From NCBI GenBank assembly GCA_045837725.1, contig JBEWZL010000083.1:124001-188000 (forward strand): a stretch of DNA of 64,000 bases, in the 5' to 3' direction. The translations under genes and the position numbers were made by a program. How positions within the stretch are numbered: position 1 is the stretch's first letter; each line of letters begins with the position of its first letter. Below are positions 13,301-24,873 of the stretch, piece after piece. This stretch comes from Vermamoeba vermiformis. Lineage: Eukaryota; Tubulinea; Echinamoebida. The notes below the pieces were generated by a model. The model saw nothing but the letters and a program-made list of their open reading frames with translations, had not been told where the DNA came from and made no database searches.

Positions 13301-14050
13301 GAACAGGAGGCATGTTGGACAAAGCCTAGAAGCAATCACCATTAAAATCGCGTCCCTTAGCAATATCATCAGTATACTTACTGTTAGGTTCTCAGGAACT
13401 GTCAAGGTAACTTCGAAAGTGGCTTTCAAAGCGGGCTCATCCCAGCAAGGAAAAGCTTTTCGAGCGTCTAAAAATATCAAAAAATCAGAAATTATGTCCT
13501 ATAATTGAGGCATCAATAATGCTTACCGACAGGCTCAAATTGAGTGCAAGCCATGTACCTGAAGATAAATGAAAAAGATGAGATTAGCAAAAATCGTCAA
13601 AAAAAATCAAAAATATTTCAAATAAATCATAAACACCATCGATGATGTTATGAGAGTTTTAAGAGGTGGTTGACAAACTTACTTCTCCTTTCCGTCCAAA
13701 AAGTACTTGGATCTGTAGAATCCATTGAGCTTGTCACTGAGGATACCCTCGTACTCAATCAACAAGGTAGCATCACCAGTAGGAATCTCCTTATCAAACT
13801 CGAAGGTAGCAGTGTCATCCTCCTTGTGATAAGAGATCTTTCCGGCGAGCTTCTCGTTGTTGACTTGCACATGAGCCGAGTGGATATTAATATCCACGGC
13901 GTGCAAAGTGATGCTCTTGGAGGCCTGCTTGACTGACAAAGCAACACTTTCGCGACCAGCGAAGGTGAAGGCTTCCAAGTTGGGAGTCAGGTGCAAGCTG
14001 TACTTCAAGGGCTTCACATTGGTGGGGAGCAGATGACGTTGTTCGGCCAT
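10361..14050 (-). CDS. NPEPPS: M1 aminopeptidase, puromycin-sensitive type
   Basis: Starts [20 protein letters not shown]. It has the full M1 set: the beta-sandwich domain with [11 protein letters not shown], the substrate motif [13 protein letters not shown], the zinc site [10 protein letters not shown] followed by NEGFATWV, and a long alpha-helical C-terminal domain ending LVAQGY. The length, about 870 residues, is normal for the PSA/APE2 group. It removes N-terminal residues from peptides in the cytosol; there is no signal peptide. Ten or so short introns. Codon choice is strongly biased (TTG, CTC, AAG), which suggests high expression. The intron at about 11600-11823 is longer than its neighbours and contains a perfect hairpin. 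Confidence 0.93.
11600..11823 (-). other. Longer intron with hairpin in M1 aminopeptidase gene
   Basis: This intron of about 225 nt contains GAGAATAG and CTATTCTC separated by only three bases near 11660, an 8-bp perfect inverted repeat, followed by runs of C and G that could pair further. Other introns of this gene are 40-90 nt. A small RNA or a splicing element is possible, but nothing specific can be named. Confidence 0.3.
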
Positions 14051-14233
14051 GATGCTATGTACAATAGACTATAATACAGTGATTAATGAAGACGTGGAGG
14101 TGCCTTGATTTTCTCTTCGCATTCCTTCACCATTTTTTGGCTGATTTTTTTTGCCCTGTGACCTTGTGGTCAGAATCTCCGTTTTTTTTCTTGCACGGGA
14201 CTTTACTGGCCCATTTGTTTCGAACAAGTCACA

Positions 14234-16004
14234 ATGCAGACCTCAATAGTTATTTGTTTGTTGTTGGCGTCGGTAAGTTGATTGAAAAGTGGATCTCGAT
14301 CAAGCTCAATGTTTAACGCTCTGTTCAGGCCGTGTTGGCTGCCCCTCTTCCCGACTACTGTGGACGAGATGAGCCTATTCCTATTCCGCCCTTGAACCGT
14401 GGAGATATGCAACTCACGAACGTTCAAAGTAAGATTTGATCCCCAACGTCGGCAGCCGACAATAAACAAAACACTCCTTCACATAAGATTATTTTTAAAA
14501 TAATTATTAACTTTTTATTGTGCAGCAATTATTCGCCACGGAGATCGACTTCCTCTTGGCCGCTGCTGGTCTGGATCTGGTCCCTGGAATTGCAACTTGA
14601 ACATTCAAGTACGAGCATTCATAATATCATTCTCATTTATTAAATTGACGCTATCAACGCAATATCGACCGTATCATTGCTAACGCCCGATTTAATAATT
14701 TAGTCCCGCGAAGGTTATGCCGCCGAGAGCGTGACTCGTTTGTATCCCAAGAAGTACATTCAGGGCCGCAACATTCAGCCTGGTACTTGCGCTGCTGGTC
14801 AATTGACTGAGAAGGGCTACAAGCAACATCTTGCTAATGGTACGGTATTTTCTTTTGACATTTCCTCAAAATAGAAATTTACTGTCTAGCCAGCGGTCAC
14901 TAACCGACATTCACAGGTCGTATGTTCCGCAAGTATTTTGTTGACACTTTGGGCTTCATGCCTGCCAATTTGACTCTCAGCTCGTTCTACGTGCACAGCG
15001 ATGACGTTCCTCGTGTCGTTGCCTCTGCTGAGGTAAGAGGAATAATTGAAAATAGTACTGTCGATATTAATTTATATGAAAGACCCTCTTAGTTGGCATG
15101 TACCCTCCTCAGTTGACCAAGGGCCAAATTGAAGTTGTTGACATCAACACTGAAGACTTGACCAATCAAAACATGTACGGCAACTACATCACTTGCCCTC
15201 GTTTGAAGGTTGAAGAAAAGGATATTACCAGCGATATTATGAATTCGTTGCTCGTGAATAATTGATTTATCTCAGATCTTCGAGCAAAGCCCTCAATTCG
15301 TTGCTCACTACAACTCTGTCACTTTGCCCATTGCTCAACAATTCGCTCAAATCTTCAACACTAACTACACCAACATCAACTTGGGAGGTACGTGCGAGCT
15401 TGTTTATTGCTATCACAATACGCGTTCTAACAGCGAGTTTACAGACTTGTTTGATTGCTTGTCAACTCACATCTGCCACGGCTTGCCCTTGCCCCAAGGT
15501 GTCACTATGGACCTCTATTACCGCCTCAAGAAGGACTTGACTGACAACTACTACGCCTCGTACAACTACAGCAACATTGTCACCCTCACCATTGGCTTCT
15601 TGCTCGATGAGATGTACACTTCTTTGCAAAAGATTGTCGGTGGTGCCCCTGTCACGCCCTTCTTGCTCTACTCGGGCCACGATGCCACTATCATGCCTGT
15701 CATCGCTGCTCTTGGTCTCAGCGACGGCAACTGGACTCCTTACGCCTCTCACTTCATCATTGAGAGCTACCAACAACAAGGCACTGGTGCTTATTTCCAC
15801 CGCTTCCTCTACAACAGCAAGGTGCTCACTTTGCCTGGCTGCTCGTCCTTGTGTCCCTCTGACTTTGTGCTCAATCTCTTCCAACAAGTCTCGATCACCA
15901 ACCCCTCAATCTGCGCTGTCTCTAGCGCTCGCACTACTGCTTGGCTCGGTGCTCGTGAACAAACTCCTTCGTTTATTGAGTCCATTCGCTCTTCCACTTT
16001 GTAA
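14234..16004 (+). CDS. Secreted histidine acid phosphatase
   Basis: Starts MQTSIVICLLLASAVLAA, a clear signal peptide. The catalytic motif IIRHGDRLPLGR (RHGxRxP) lies near residue 50 and the proton-donor motif YSGHDATIMPV near the C-terminal third, both hallmarks of branch-2 histidine phosphatases (acid phosphatase, lysosomal or secreted type). HSDDVPRVVASA fits the conserved third region. About eight exons; one donor is the weak GTTGAAG, giving PRLK joined to IFEQSPQF. It probably hydrolyses phosphomonoesters in the digestive vacuole or outside the cell. It is divergently arranged with the M1 aminopeptidase gene. Confidence 0.88.
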
Positions 16005-16175
16005 ACAGTTTCGATTTCGCGTAAATAAAGAAAGCGTTTGACGACTTTACGGATCTACCAGGGCTACAATTAAACATTACAATGAAGCGCGGGACTTACA
16101 GTTTATTCGATTATTGTATGATGACCTCCACAACGGATTATTGATATTATCTAATAACGAGAACCTGCACAAACG

Positions 16176-18190
16176 ATGGCAGATCAGCCAAATTCTCATA
16201 TCAAAGAGCTGTTGGTCAATTATTTTAATTGTCTCGAGAGATTTAATTTTAGTAAAGCTGGAGAGCTATTGCGTATCAAAGGAGTAAGTTTAAGACTAGA
16301 TCTGAGTAAACAATCAATAAAACAAATTTTCAAAATTATTGTTCACGATAATTTTATCTATTCGATAAATCTTATGGTGCACATCATTGCTGCGATACTT
16401 ATAAATTATTTTTGAAGGCTGTGGGACCTCCATGGACGAGCTTGCTGAATCCACTCTTTCTGTTGGCTGCTGGAGAGAATCTCTATTTAAGTTTGAACTT
16501 CCTGGAGCCCAAGTTTTTACGAAAGGATGTAAGTAGGCGAAAATTTTCAACAACCACGCTAATTAATTTCAACGATGCGATCTAACCTTCTTCCCTTCAG
16601 CAAATCAATCCTATTTACAATCAAGTGATTACAGAACTCGCCAAATGCGTACCAGCACTCGAAGCACACATAAATTTGACTTCTGGAGCATTGCAAGCAG
16701 CTAAAGCGAAGAAAGAAGCGTCATTTTTCACGGATCTCATTCGTGATATTATTGAGTTCTCAAAAATTCGACTTTCAATAGCTGCAGTGTAAGTAATACT
16801 ACAGTCACAATATCAATTGTTAACGAGGATTTAGTTACCGATCGATTGGCGGTGTCAAACGAAATGTCAATTACGACGAGTTAGTGATGCCAATCAACGA
16901 GGCTGTGACACAACTCAGCAAGATATTTACACACCCGTATTTATATCAAATCAAAGGCAACGTGCAGTACGTACATAGGGCATTGGTGTAGTGTGAATAG
17001 ATGCTAATAGTGCTGTGATTTGTAGGGCTGAAATAGTAAGTCTGCACAAGTTAGTGACGGCACAAATGAAGATGGCCTCGTATCAGTTCTTCGACTCGAC
17101 TTTGTTGATTTATTCGGCGAAACAAGAGCTCGATGGGTGGAAATTGAAGTTCAATTCGTTGGACCAGGTGGGTTACATTCGCTAATTACTACTTGTGTAC
17201 TAACGCTGCGTTGTTCTAAAGAAAATGCCCGAGAGTTTAAAACCGTTGCGAATGGGCATCTTTAATTGGTTGTTCGCATTCCACGCGACGTTGCTGTCAA
17301 AAATGACATTGTATTTTTATAACATTTTGAAGAAGAAAGAAATTGAAGTCGGCGGTGACATCAGACAACAATCTAAGCTAGATTTGGACTATATTTCACT
17401 GTGAGTACTCAACTTCATATTTATTTCACGCAATTAACATTGTTTTAGGATTGAAAACTTTGTACAGAAATCAGAGTGTTCGCACGTGTGTTTGGTGTAC
17501 GAGACGGGTGGCAAGAGAATTGACTTGAATGGATTTGTCATGCAGCGTGTCAAACCAGCCCCGCCACAACAGCGCAAGCGATCAATGAGCACATCAGCAG
17601 TGCAGCCTAGTGTACAAAACAATAACAACAATAATAGCGGCAATAATACCAATGCACCTCAACCACCGCACATTCTTGTCAGCACAGGCTCGAGCAGTCA
17701 ACTTAATGTCAAACTGATCAACATGTTGAGCTCTAGTCCGAAAAATCATTCGATGATCAATCCATCAGGCAGCAATTACAACTCAATCGGCAACAGCGGC
17801 ATGCAGTCACTAGCGAACAATGTTGAGGCAGTTGAAGATGAAGACCAAGAAGAAGAAGAGGTGTTGACTGGCTTGAAATCCTGGCCCGCGATATTTAGTT
17901 ATCCGAAAGACACGCCGTATGAACACTGGCCCAACTTGATCAGTTTGATTCAAGACAATGCGGAAATGTTGTCCAAATTTGGCAAAGACCCACTGCATTA
18001 TTTCGACTTGATTATGAAGACAACGTATTTCATCGCTAATGTTGATCCGAAAATATCTTTGGTGCTGATATTCGAGAACAAAAAAGTGAAGAAGAACGAT
18101 CAACTCGTCACTGACTTCTTACTGATTATCACTTCTTATCTGCGGAACTTCAAGATATTTGAGCGACTAGTGCTCAAGCCGAGTGCGTAA
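16176..18190 (+). CDS. KICS2: KICSTOR subunit KICS2 homologue
   Basis: Starts MADQPNSHIKELLVNYFN. The helical N-terminal half contains LLNPLFLLAAGENLYLSLNF, which matches the animal KICS2 (C12orf66) block LLAALAHLAAAEKVYHSL. The C-terminal half contains YPKDTPYEHWPNLISLI, then YFIANVDPKISLVLIFENKK and a closing NFKIFERLVLKPSA, matching the KICS2 roadblock-like region. In animals KICSTOR tethers GATOR1 to lysosomes and dampens mTORC1 when amino acids are low. A Q/N/S-rich linker of about 110 residues sits between the halves. About seven exons. The assignment rests on motif recall, without an alignment. Confidence 0.8.
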
Positions 18191-18267
18191 GAATAAACCC
18201 GCTCTTGTAAATAGAAACCAAGCCGCTTTTATTATTTACAGTAATTACACATTAATTATTGTGGCCT

Positions 18268-20093
18268 TTAGTTCGAACTATTTTCGTTGAGTTGTTGTGT
18301 CAGTCGCATAATCATGCGCTCAAGGGCCAAGCGCTCTTCTTGTCGGATTTGTTCCAGATCGCGCACATAGTCCACCTTCGCTTCACTGAGCTGTTTCAGG
18401 GCATCAAAGTGCAGTTCTTCGAGGGCCGAGAGTTGTGACATGGACAAGCTGCTCAAATTCAGCCCAAACATGTGCTCGCACTCCAAGCCAAGCTGGGCTG
18501 CTTGAGGGTGCATGGATTCAAGGCTTTGCTGCAACAAATCATACGCTTGTGCCTTGCGCAGTAGTTCCTGCACGTCTTCATCGTTGTTCGTGTCGTACTG
18601 TTGTTGTCTTCGCACGCGTTTGGGAGTGACAGCGCTGGAGTGCAGTTTCGAGGGTGTTACTGGCGGAGTGTCTGCTGTGCGTGGTGGCAAATTCTTGCTC
18701 ACAATCGACGCGTATGAGAACGTCTGTTTGGCAGTAGCTGCTGCACTAGTGTTTGTGTTATTTGAAGTCTGAGTCTCTTGTGCTGCGTTGTTGTTCTGTT
18801 TCACTGGTGTAGCTTTTATTTGCTTATCTGAATGATGTGCCAGCACTGCATCAACGCTCTTCTTGATCTCCGCGATAGGTGTCGCGCTGGATGTGACAGG
18901 TGTCAGTGGTGATGCCTTCTGTTCCTGCACTTCATTGGTCTTATTCGCTGCGTTGGGATTGGCTTTGGTCTTCTTCTTCTGTTTCTTTTTCTTAGCATCA
19001 CTAGCGTTTTTAGTATTGTTGGTGTTATCTTTGTTCTCTTCTTCGAGCAACAGATCCGCCAAGGCCTGTGACTCTGTTTCGAGCTTGTGCCACTTCTCTT
19101 GCAACAATTCAACGCACTTCATCAATCGGGCCTTTGTGTCGTTGTCCCTGGCACTTTCCAAGCTCTTCTTTGCAATGTCAAGTGCGCTCTCATTGGCGTT
19201 GTTTTTGCATCGTCAAATCAGCCCCGTGCTCGAGCAGCAGTTCAATCACACTCGTCGCACCGTGCGTGGCAGCCATGAGCAGTGCAGTGCGACCCTGTTG
19301 ATCGCGAGCATTGATTGTTTTTTGCAGCTGTTGACGACGCTGCAGAGTGTTCTTGTTGACACTCAAATAGCTGTTGATTAGACCTGCCACTGTCTCGAAG
19401 TGTTGGCTGCAAATGACACGTGTCAATTAGTGTCGCTCGATCGTCACACCACTTACTTTGCAGCAGCACAGTGTAGTGCAGTCATCTTGCTGTTGTTGGT
19501 CACGGTCAGATCTGCGCCTTCACTCTGCAACAAGTGCGCAATTTGATGGGCACCAGCATTAGCAGCGAACATGAGCGCTGCAATATCACACATTAGTTCT
19601 CGGAATTGTTTGGACATTCAACTGCGTACCAGTGTCACCATTGCGGTTTTTGATGGCAATGAACTGCAGCAGTCCACCGCGCGAAGTGTTGGCCTTGACA
19701 TGCTCGATCAACTGCTTGGCTACCTGCAAGTGACCTGTGTAACAAGCCCAGAAGAGGGAGTTGTTGCCACTGCTGTATGTAGCTTTCAGTGGATCTGCTC
19801 CAGCCTTCAACAGTACTTCAACCTGGATCGTAATTAGTAATTGTAGCGGATAACTAGAGGATACTCACTATTGAACTCGATCCATTTCTACACGCTAACA
19901 TTAGAGGAGTAAATCCAGAAGCGTCGGCAGCGTTAACGAGGGTTGGATCTGATCCAATCATTTGAATAATCCTAATAATTTAATTAATTCAGATTTCCCC
20001 GCGATTAAATTGTCCTAATACCCACATATTTATATCACCATCTTGAACTGCGTCAAAAATTGTTGGCACGTAAATATCTTGATTGAGATCCAT
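18268..20093 (-). CDS. Ankyrin-repeat protein with charged C-terminal coil
   Basis: Starts MDLNQDIYVPTIFDAVQDGD. At least five ankyrin repeats are visible (for example ASGFTPLMLACRNG, GNNSLFWACYTGHLQVAKQL, MTALHCAAA and GRTALLMAATHGATSVIELL). They are followed by a lysine-rich linker and a C-terminal helical segment (ALEELHFDALKQLSEAK). Exon sequence shows a one-base frame break at an A5 tract (T5 at 19202-19206 on the plus strand). Ankyrin repeat residues GADLTMQ are in one frame and NESALDIAKKS in the next; one A fewer would give the canonical spacing. It probably acts as a protein-binding scaffold; no catalytic domain is seen. Confidence 0.72.
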
Positions 20094-20284
20094 ATTTCGC
20101 GATCCGTTCGGTGATTTCTATTATTAACTATAACAATGGGCCTAATGTATTGAAGCTGCTATCTACTATCACTGTAGTATTGTGTTTGTGTTTCAACTAT
20201 TGTTTATTCTTCGCAAAACATCGCCAAAATTTCTACAAATACGCTCGGCTTAAATAACAACGCTCTTATCTTTACTTATTAATC

Positions 20285-21925
20285 TTAGTTTTGTTGTTTC
20301 TTTCGGAGTTTGAGCCAGTTCTCCTTCAACTTCTCTTCGAATTGTTTGTTCTCTTGCTCGACCTCTTCTTGCGCAATGGATGTCTCTTGCGCCATCATCT
20401 CTTTGAACTGTTCGTGCAGCTTGAGCACTTCAGGGTCGTTCTCGTCGATGGGCTCATCGTCCTTCATCGACTCAAACATCTTTTCCAAGTCCTTCAAGGT
20501 TGATTGCACATCACTGCTGTCTTTGCCGAGTTCTTCGAACAATTTCTTGAGATCTGCATTGTTGTTGATCTCGTCGAACATGGCGTCGTCTTCGGGCAAC
20601 TCCTTGATGCGCTGGACTTGATCCAAGTTCTCTTTGAGTGCGGCAGCCTCTTGTTCGAGCACATCGAGGTACGCAGGGTCATCAGCCTTGCGACCACTCT
20701 TCTGCCAACCCTCCAAGAAGTTCTTCATTTCGTCCTTGTAGAACTTGGGGTCCTTTACAATACCAACGGGTTCGGCGCTCTTGCGGGGGCCAACGACGCC
20801 AAAGCTCTTCTCCATGAACGACTTCTCGGCCGTGCTGAAGTGCTCGTTGATCAAGTTGTCCGAGTCCACATTCCAGTCCTCTTCCAGCTCTTTGATGTCT
20901 TGCTCGCGCTTCAGTTCCTTCAAGATGGTGCAATAGTTGGCGAATGCGTTCTTAGTGTAGTTGTTGGCCTTGCCTAACTCGCGGCGGAAGATCTCCATGG
21001 CCTCAAGAGCGTGCGGGCGCGCGTCTTCGAACTTCTTTTGCACGCACAAATAACCCGACAAGTTGCTCAATGCACCGGCCAACAATTCATCGCGACGCAT
21101 TTGTGTTCTGAATACTTTGATTGCCTCTCTGTGGGTGATAGACGTTAGTGTCAATGATCAGCCAATCAACGTGTTGAGCACGTACTTGGTGGTCTGTTCA
21201 GCTTGCGGCAACAACTTGAGATTGGCGAGTGACTCGGCGTAGTTGAGCAGTGCCATGCCGTACTCTTTGCTGTTGTCCATGTGTTTCTTCATGATCGGCA
21301 AGGACTCTTCGAACAATTTGCGTGCTTCCTGCAAGCAATCAACATTAGTCTCGCGCCTATATTTACAATCACTAGTAGTTAAAGTGCTGTATTTAGATCA
21401 GTCGTATAATTCCTTTCATCTTCAAGGTCATTGCAGTAGGAAGGCAGTAGAATTGCGTCATCATCTCCAAGTCACCAGCAATAGTGTTCAAGGTCCCCAG
21501 TATTGTGACCGATATATTATAGTATCTATATGAATACTCACCTCGTATTGTTGTCCAGACAAGTAAGTGAAGGCCAAATTAGATTTCAACTGTGAGCGAA
21601 TTATCGTCAGTACGACCGAGTGTCATTATAACGCTTATTTAAGCTACATACGCGTGCCAAGAACGAGTCCTCAGGGCCCTCAGCGTGGGGCTTGTATTTT
21701 TGAAGTGCGCCTAATAAAGCAATTTCTGCTTCAACAAATCTGTCCATGGCAATCATTCGTTCTGCTTCGTCGTTCAATTCTGCGGCTTTTTTAGCGTCGA
21801 GGGATTTTGTGGCGAGGCATCGGCTAAAAGGGTCAAAAGTCAGATCCCAAAAATAATAAAAAAAATAATAATTTTTGCTAATAATGATACAATAATTTAA
21901 TCGACGCAGAAAAATATCGCACCAT
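20285..21925 (-). CDS. TPR protein, probably mitochondrial
   Basis: The body contains tetratricopeptide repeats (LNDEAERMIAMDRFVEAEIA, KSNLAFTYLSGQQYEEARKL, ALSNLSGYLCVQKKFEDAR) and an acidic, helical C-terminal third ending NWLKLRKKQQN. The start chosen is the ATG at 21925. It gives MVRYFSASIKLF, then an intron beginning GTATCATT and ending CTTTTAG, then RCLATKSLDAKKAAE. That N-terminus is basic, hydroxylated and lacks acids, like a mitochondrial presequence. Frames upstream lack a usable ATG. It resembles TTC19-like organellar TPR proteins in layout only; function unassigned. Confidence 0.65.
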
Positions 21926-22334
21926 ATCACTTACGTTTTTTGGGAAAAAATAACGTTGTTGCAAAAAACTGTTTTATTTTGGGTGGATGATCTGAGGCTC
22001 AATCCCTTTTGGATTTTCTTAGCTCCGCTGGAAACCGAGTAAAATCGTCTCTAATATTGAACGTATTAATATCGCTGCCATTAATAATCGATACGCGCTG
22101 GATTTGATTATATTGAATCCAGATGATGAACTCACCGTTTGTCTCGAGCCTGCGCGAGAGCAAGTACGAGTCAAAAATACAGCCGCTTGACGGAGCATTG
22201 TCTCGTGTGTAATAATAAATACAAACTGTTTCCTTCCCCGTTCTTGTCATTTTTTTGCCGGCGAGCTTCGCAAAAAATATCGTTAAAACCAACGAATGAC
22301 TTGAGGGATAGTATTTATATTCGTACAAGTGAAC
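21926..22334. other. Intergenic, no supported gene
   Basis: About 410 AT-rich bases between the TPR gene start and the 3' end of the SmgGDS gene. An open frame of 109 codons on the minus strand (21999-22328) has no recognisable similarity and biased composition, and is treated as chance. Confidence 0.4.
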
Positions 22335-24724
22335 TCAGTTCTTGTTGGCATTGATCTCCATGATCTTGCTTGCTTCTCGTGGCGCTTCACCGCGCTCAAC
22401 AGGTGCCACATCCGTTGGTACACGTTCAAGAGCCGCAGCCAAGTCTGTATTGTCAGGATGAGCACTCAATGCTTGCTTAATTAGTGCTACGCCATTATCT
22501 AGGGCTAGTTGATGAGCTGCATCGCTGTTGAGAGCTAATAAATGCAAGGCTAGGGCAACGTCTTTCATGTTGTCCTGTCGCACGTCAAATCAGTTCCAGT
22601 TCTGAATATAAGAAGTGCAATGTCTTACCTTATTAGTCTGCAACAAGGACAGCAAGACAGGTGTCAAGTCCTTAAACTTGGCAACCGGAGCACGTGTCTC
22701 TTCGACTTTGAGTAGCGCTACGAGAGCAGAAAGACCCTCGTTGATGAGAATAGGGAACTTGGCCTTAAGGAGCTTGAGAATGCCCGTCAGACCATCTTCT
22801 TTCGTCAGCAACTCCTTGCCGAACTCTGCACACGGGATTATTAACAGTTCTGCTCTATATTAAGTAGTGGTGACGTACTTGAGTTAGCAATGTAAGCCAC
22901 AATGCGACTAGACTCGTATTTAATGTGCTCGTTCTCTTCAATAGTAGTCAGCTCGGTGATGGGATCGAGACCTCCTGCGTCAATGAATGCTTGAATTTGT
23001 TCCTCTACAATGACAGCATTAATCGGTGCAACTATCGCTGTCAAATGCCCTCACGTACCTCCACCAGTCAACAAGTTCTTAATGCAGCCAATAGTAGCAT
23101 ACACGACAATTGCATTGGGATTGGTCAACATCTTAGTCACTGGCGGCATAATGCCAAGCTGCAACAGCGTCGCTTTGTTCTGCGGTGTTTGGGCAATGTT
23201 GCGCAGTGATCCAATGGTCAAGTGCTTCACTTTAATGTCTGTCAGCGGGTCCTTGAGCAAGTTGAGCAATATCTCGTGAATGCCGCGCTGCACCACACCT
23301 ACAACTTGTGTCTCGGTGCGTGCAATGTTGCCGACGACCATGCAGCCAAATGTTTGCACTTCTGCGTCCTTGTGCTGCAAGAGATTGACGAGCACATCCA
23401 AGTCCTGATAGAGAATAGGGGCAATCTTGTCTGAGAGGGAGAGGTGTGCGTACACCTTGGCAGCTGCGTGTTTGGTGGCACCTTCGCTGGACACCATCAA
23501 CGACTTGAGATCGGCGATCAGATTGTGTTCCAAGAACAGATCTCGGTACTCGTCCTTCTCACTCAGCTCAGCCAATATCTCCAATGCACCGGTGACGACA
23601 TCTTCGTCTTCAGATGAGACGGCTAGGCGTAACAAGAGTTGCAGACCATTCATCTTGTCAATGAATCTGTAGCAGATAGTCTCTGTCAATATATCACATT
23701 AATACGCGTAGACTATTATATGTTTCACGTACTGGTCTCCAACAACACGCCAACAGCGCTCAATGCATCGACGGTGAGATCATCTTCTTCCTCTTGCAAC
23801 ATCTTCACGAACAGTTCGAGACCTCCTTCTTTGTCCACTGCCATGCGAGCATTCTCTGTGTGCGTGTGAATAACAATGCTTTTAATAAGCGTGATCGGGA
23901 CACGTACCAGCCTCGCACATGTTAGTGACAGCTCTGAAGGCGAGTGACACAATGTCTTCATCTGCATTGTCCACAATGAACTTCATCAACTTGGGCACTG
24001 CTCCCATATTTGCAATCTTCTCGCTAATCTCCTCTGTATATATTTATGTTAAGCTGGGGTACGTTGGTAATGTTTGACAGGCACGTACCATTGGTCGAGC
24101 ACAAGTTGGCGATGCAACCGCAGACTACGCGCAACAATTTAGGATGGCTCGTGCTGAGCTCTTGCACGACAGGCTCAATGCCGTGTGCTTGATCGACGTG
24201 TGTTCTGTTTTCATCTATTACGAGACGACAATTAGCCGCTGAAAGTAGCTGTGGTGCGTGAAATAACTTACCGTGATTGAAGCACAAATTAGCGAGAGTA
24301 CGCACGGAAAAAGTCTTAATCGCCTCATCGTGTGAATGCACTAATTTGACGACTTTAGGAAACAACTCGCTCATGCCACTCATCACCTTGCGATTGTCCT
24401 CTAAAAACAATTTTAAAAAAATTAAAAATCACTTATCATTACACGCCCTAACATTAATTATGATAACTAAATATCGTATTATTTTAATATTTGTTTCAAT
24501 TTTTTTAATTACCGTTTCTCGCCAAGTTGCCCAACGTTTCAGTCACAGCAACTAGTTCTTTATCATTGGTGGAGTCTAAATATGCAATAACTTCCTTTAA
24601 TTCTGCCTCTTCTAATTTCGGATCCTTGCCGTCGACAGCTGATCAAAGGTTAGACAGATTGCATATTGCTAACAAACTTACTTCTGTTTTGAATAGATTC
24701 GATTAATTGTGTAAAGCTAGCCAT
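22335..24724 (-). CDS. RAP1GDS1: SmgGDS-like armadillo protein (RAP1GDS1)
   Basis: Starts MASFTQLIESIQNR. Almost the whole protein (about 600 residues) consists of armadillo repeats, for example IKTFSVRTLANLCFNHD, LLRVVCGCIANLCSTN, VGNIARTETQVVGVVQRG and TIGSLRNIAQTPQNKA. The arrangement and the aspartate-rich helices match the SmgGDS/RAP1GDS1 family (darlin in Dictyostelium), which binds Ras- and Rho-family GTPases with polybasic tails. Nine or so short exons at the 5' end precede a long exon. A generic armadillo protein is the main alternative. Confidence 0.75.
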
Positions 24725-24873
24725 TGTCTTCTACTTGGGTAATACGATAATATGCTCTTGCAGAATTTCTCAATGTCTTCGGCTGGTTAGCTGAAACGAG
24801 CTAAAAATAAAAACTGCCAAAAATGGATCTCGTTATCGGTTTATTTACAATTACATTTCCTACCCTATATACA

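Noticed and set aside
21999-22328. 109-codon minus-strand frame between TPR and SmgGDS genes
   Set aside because: No similarity, biased composition and no fitting splice sites; probably chance in an AT-rich gap.
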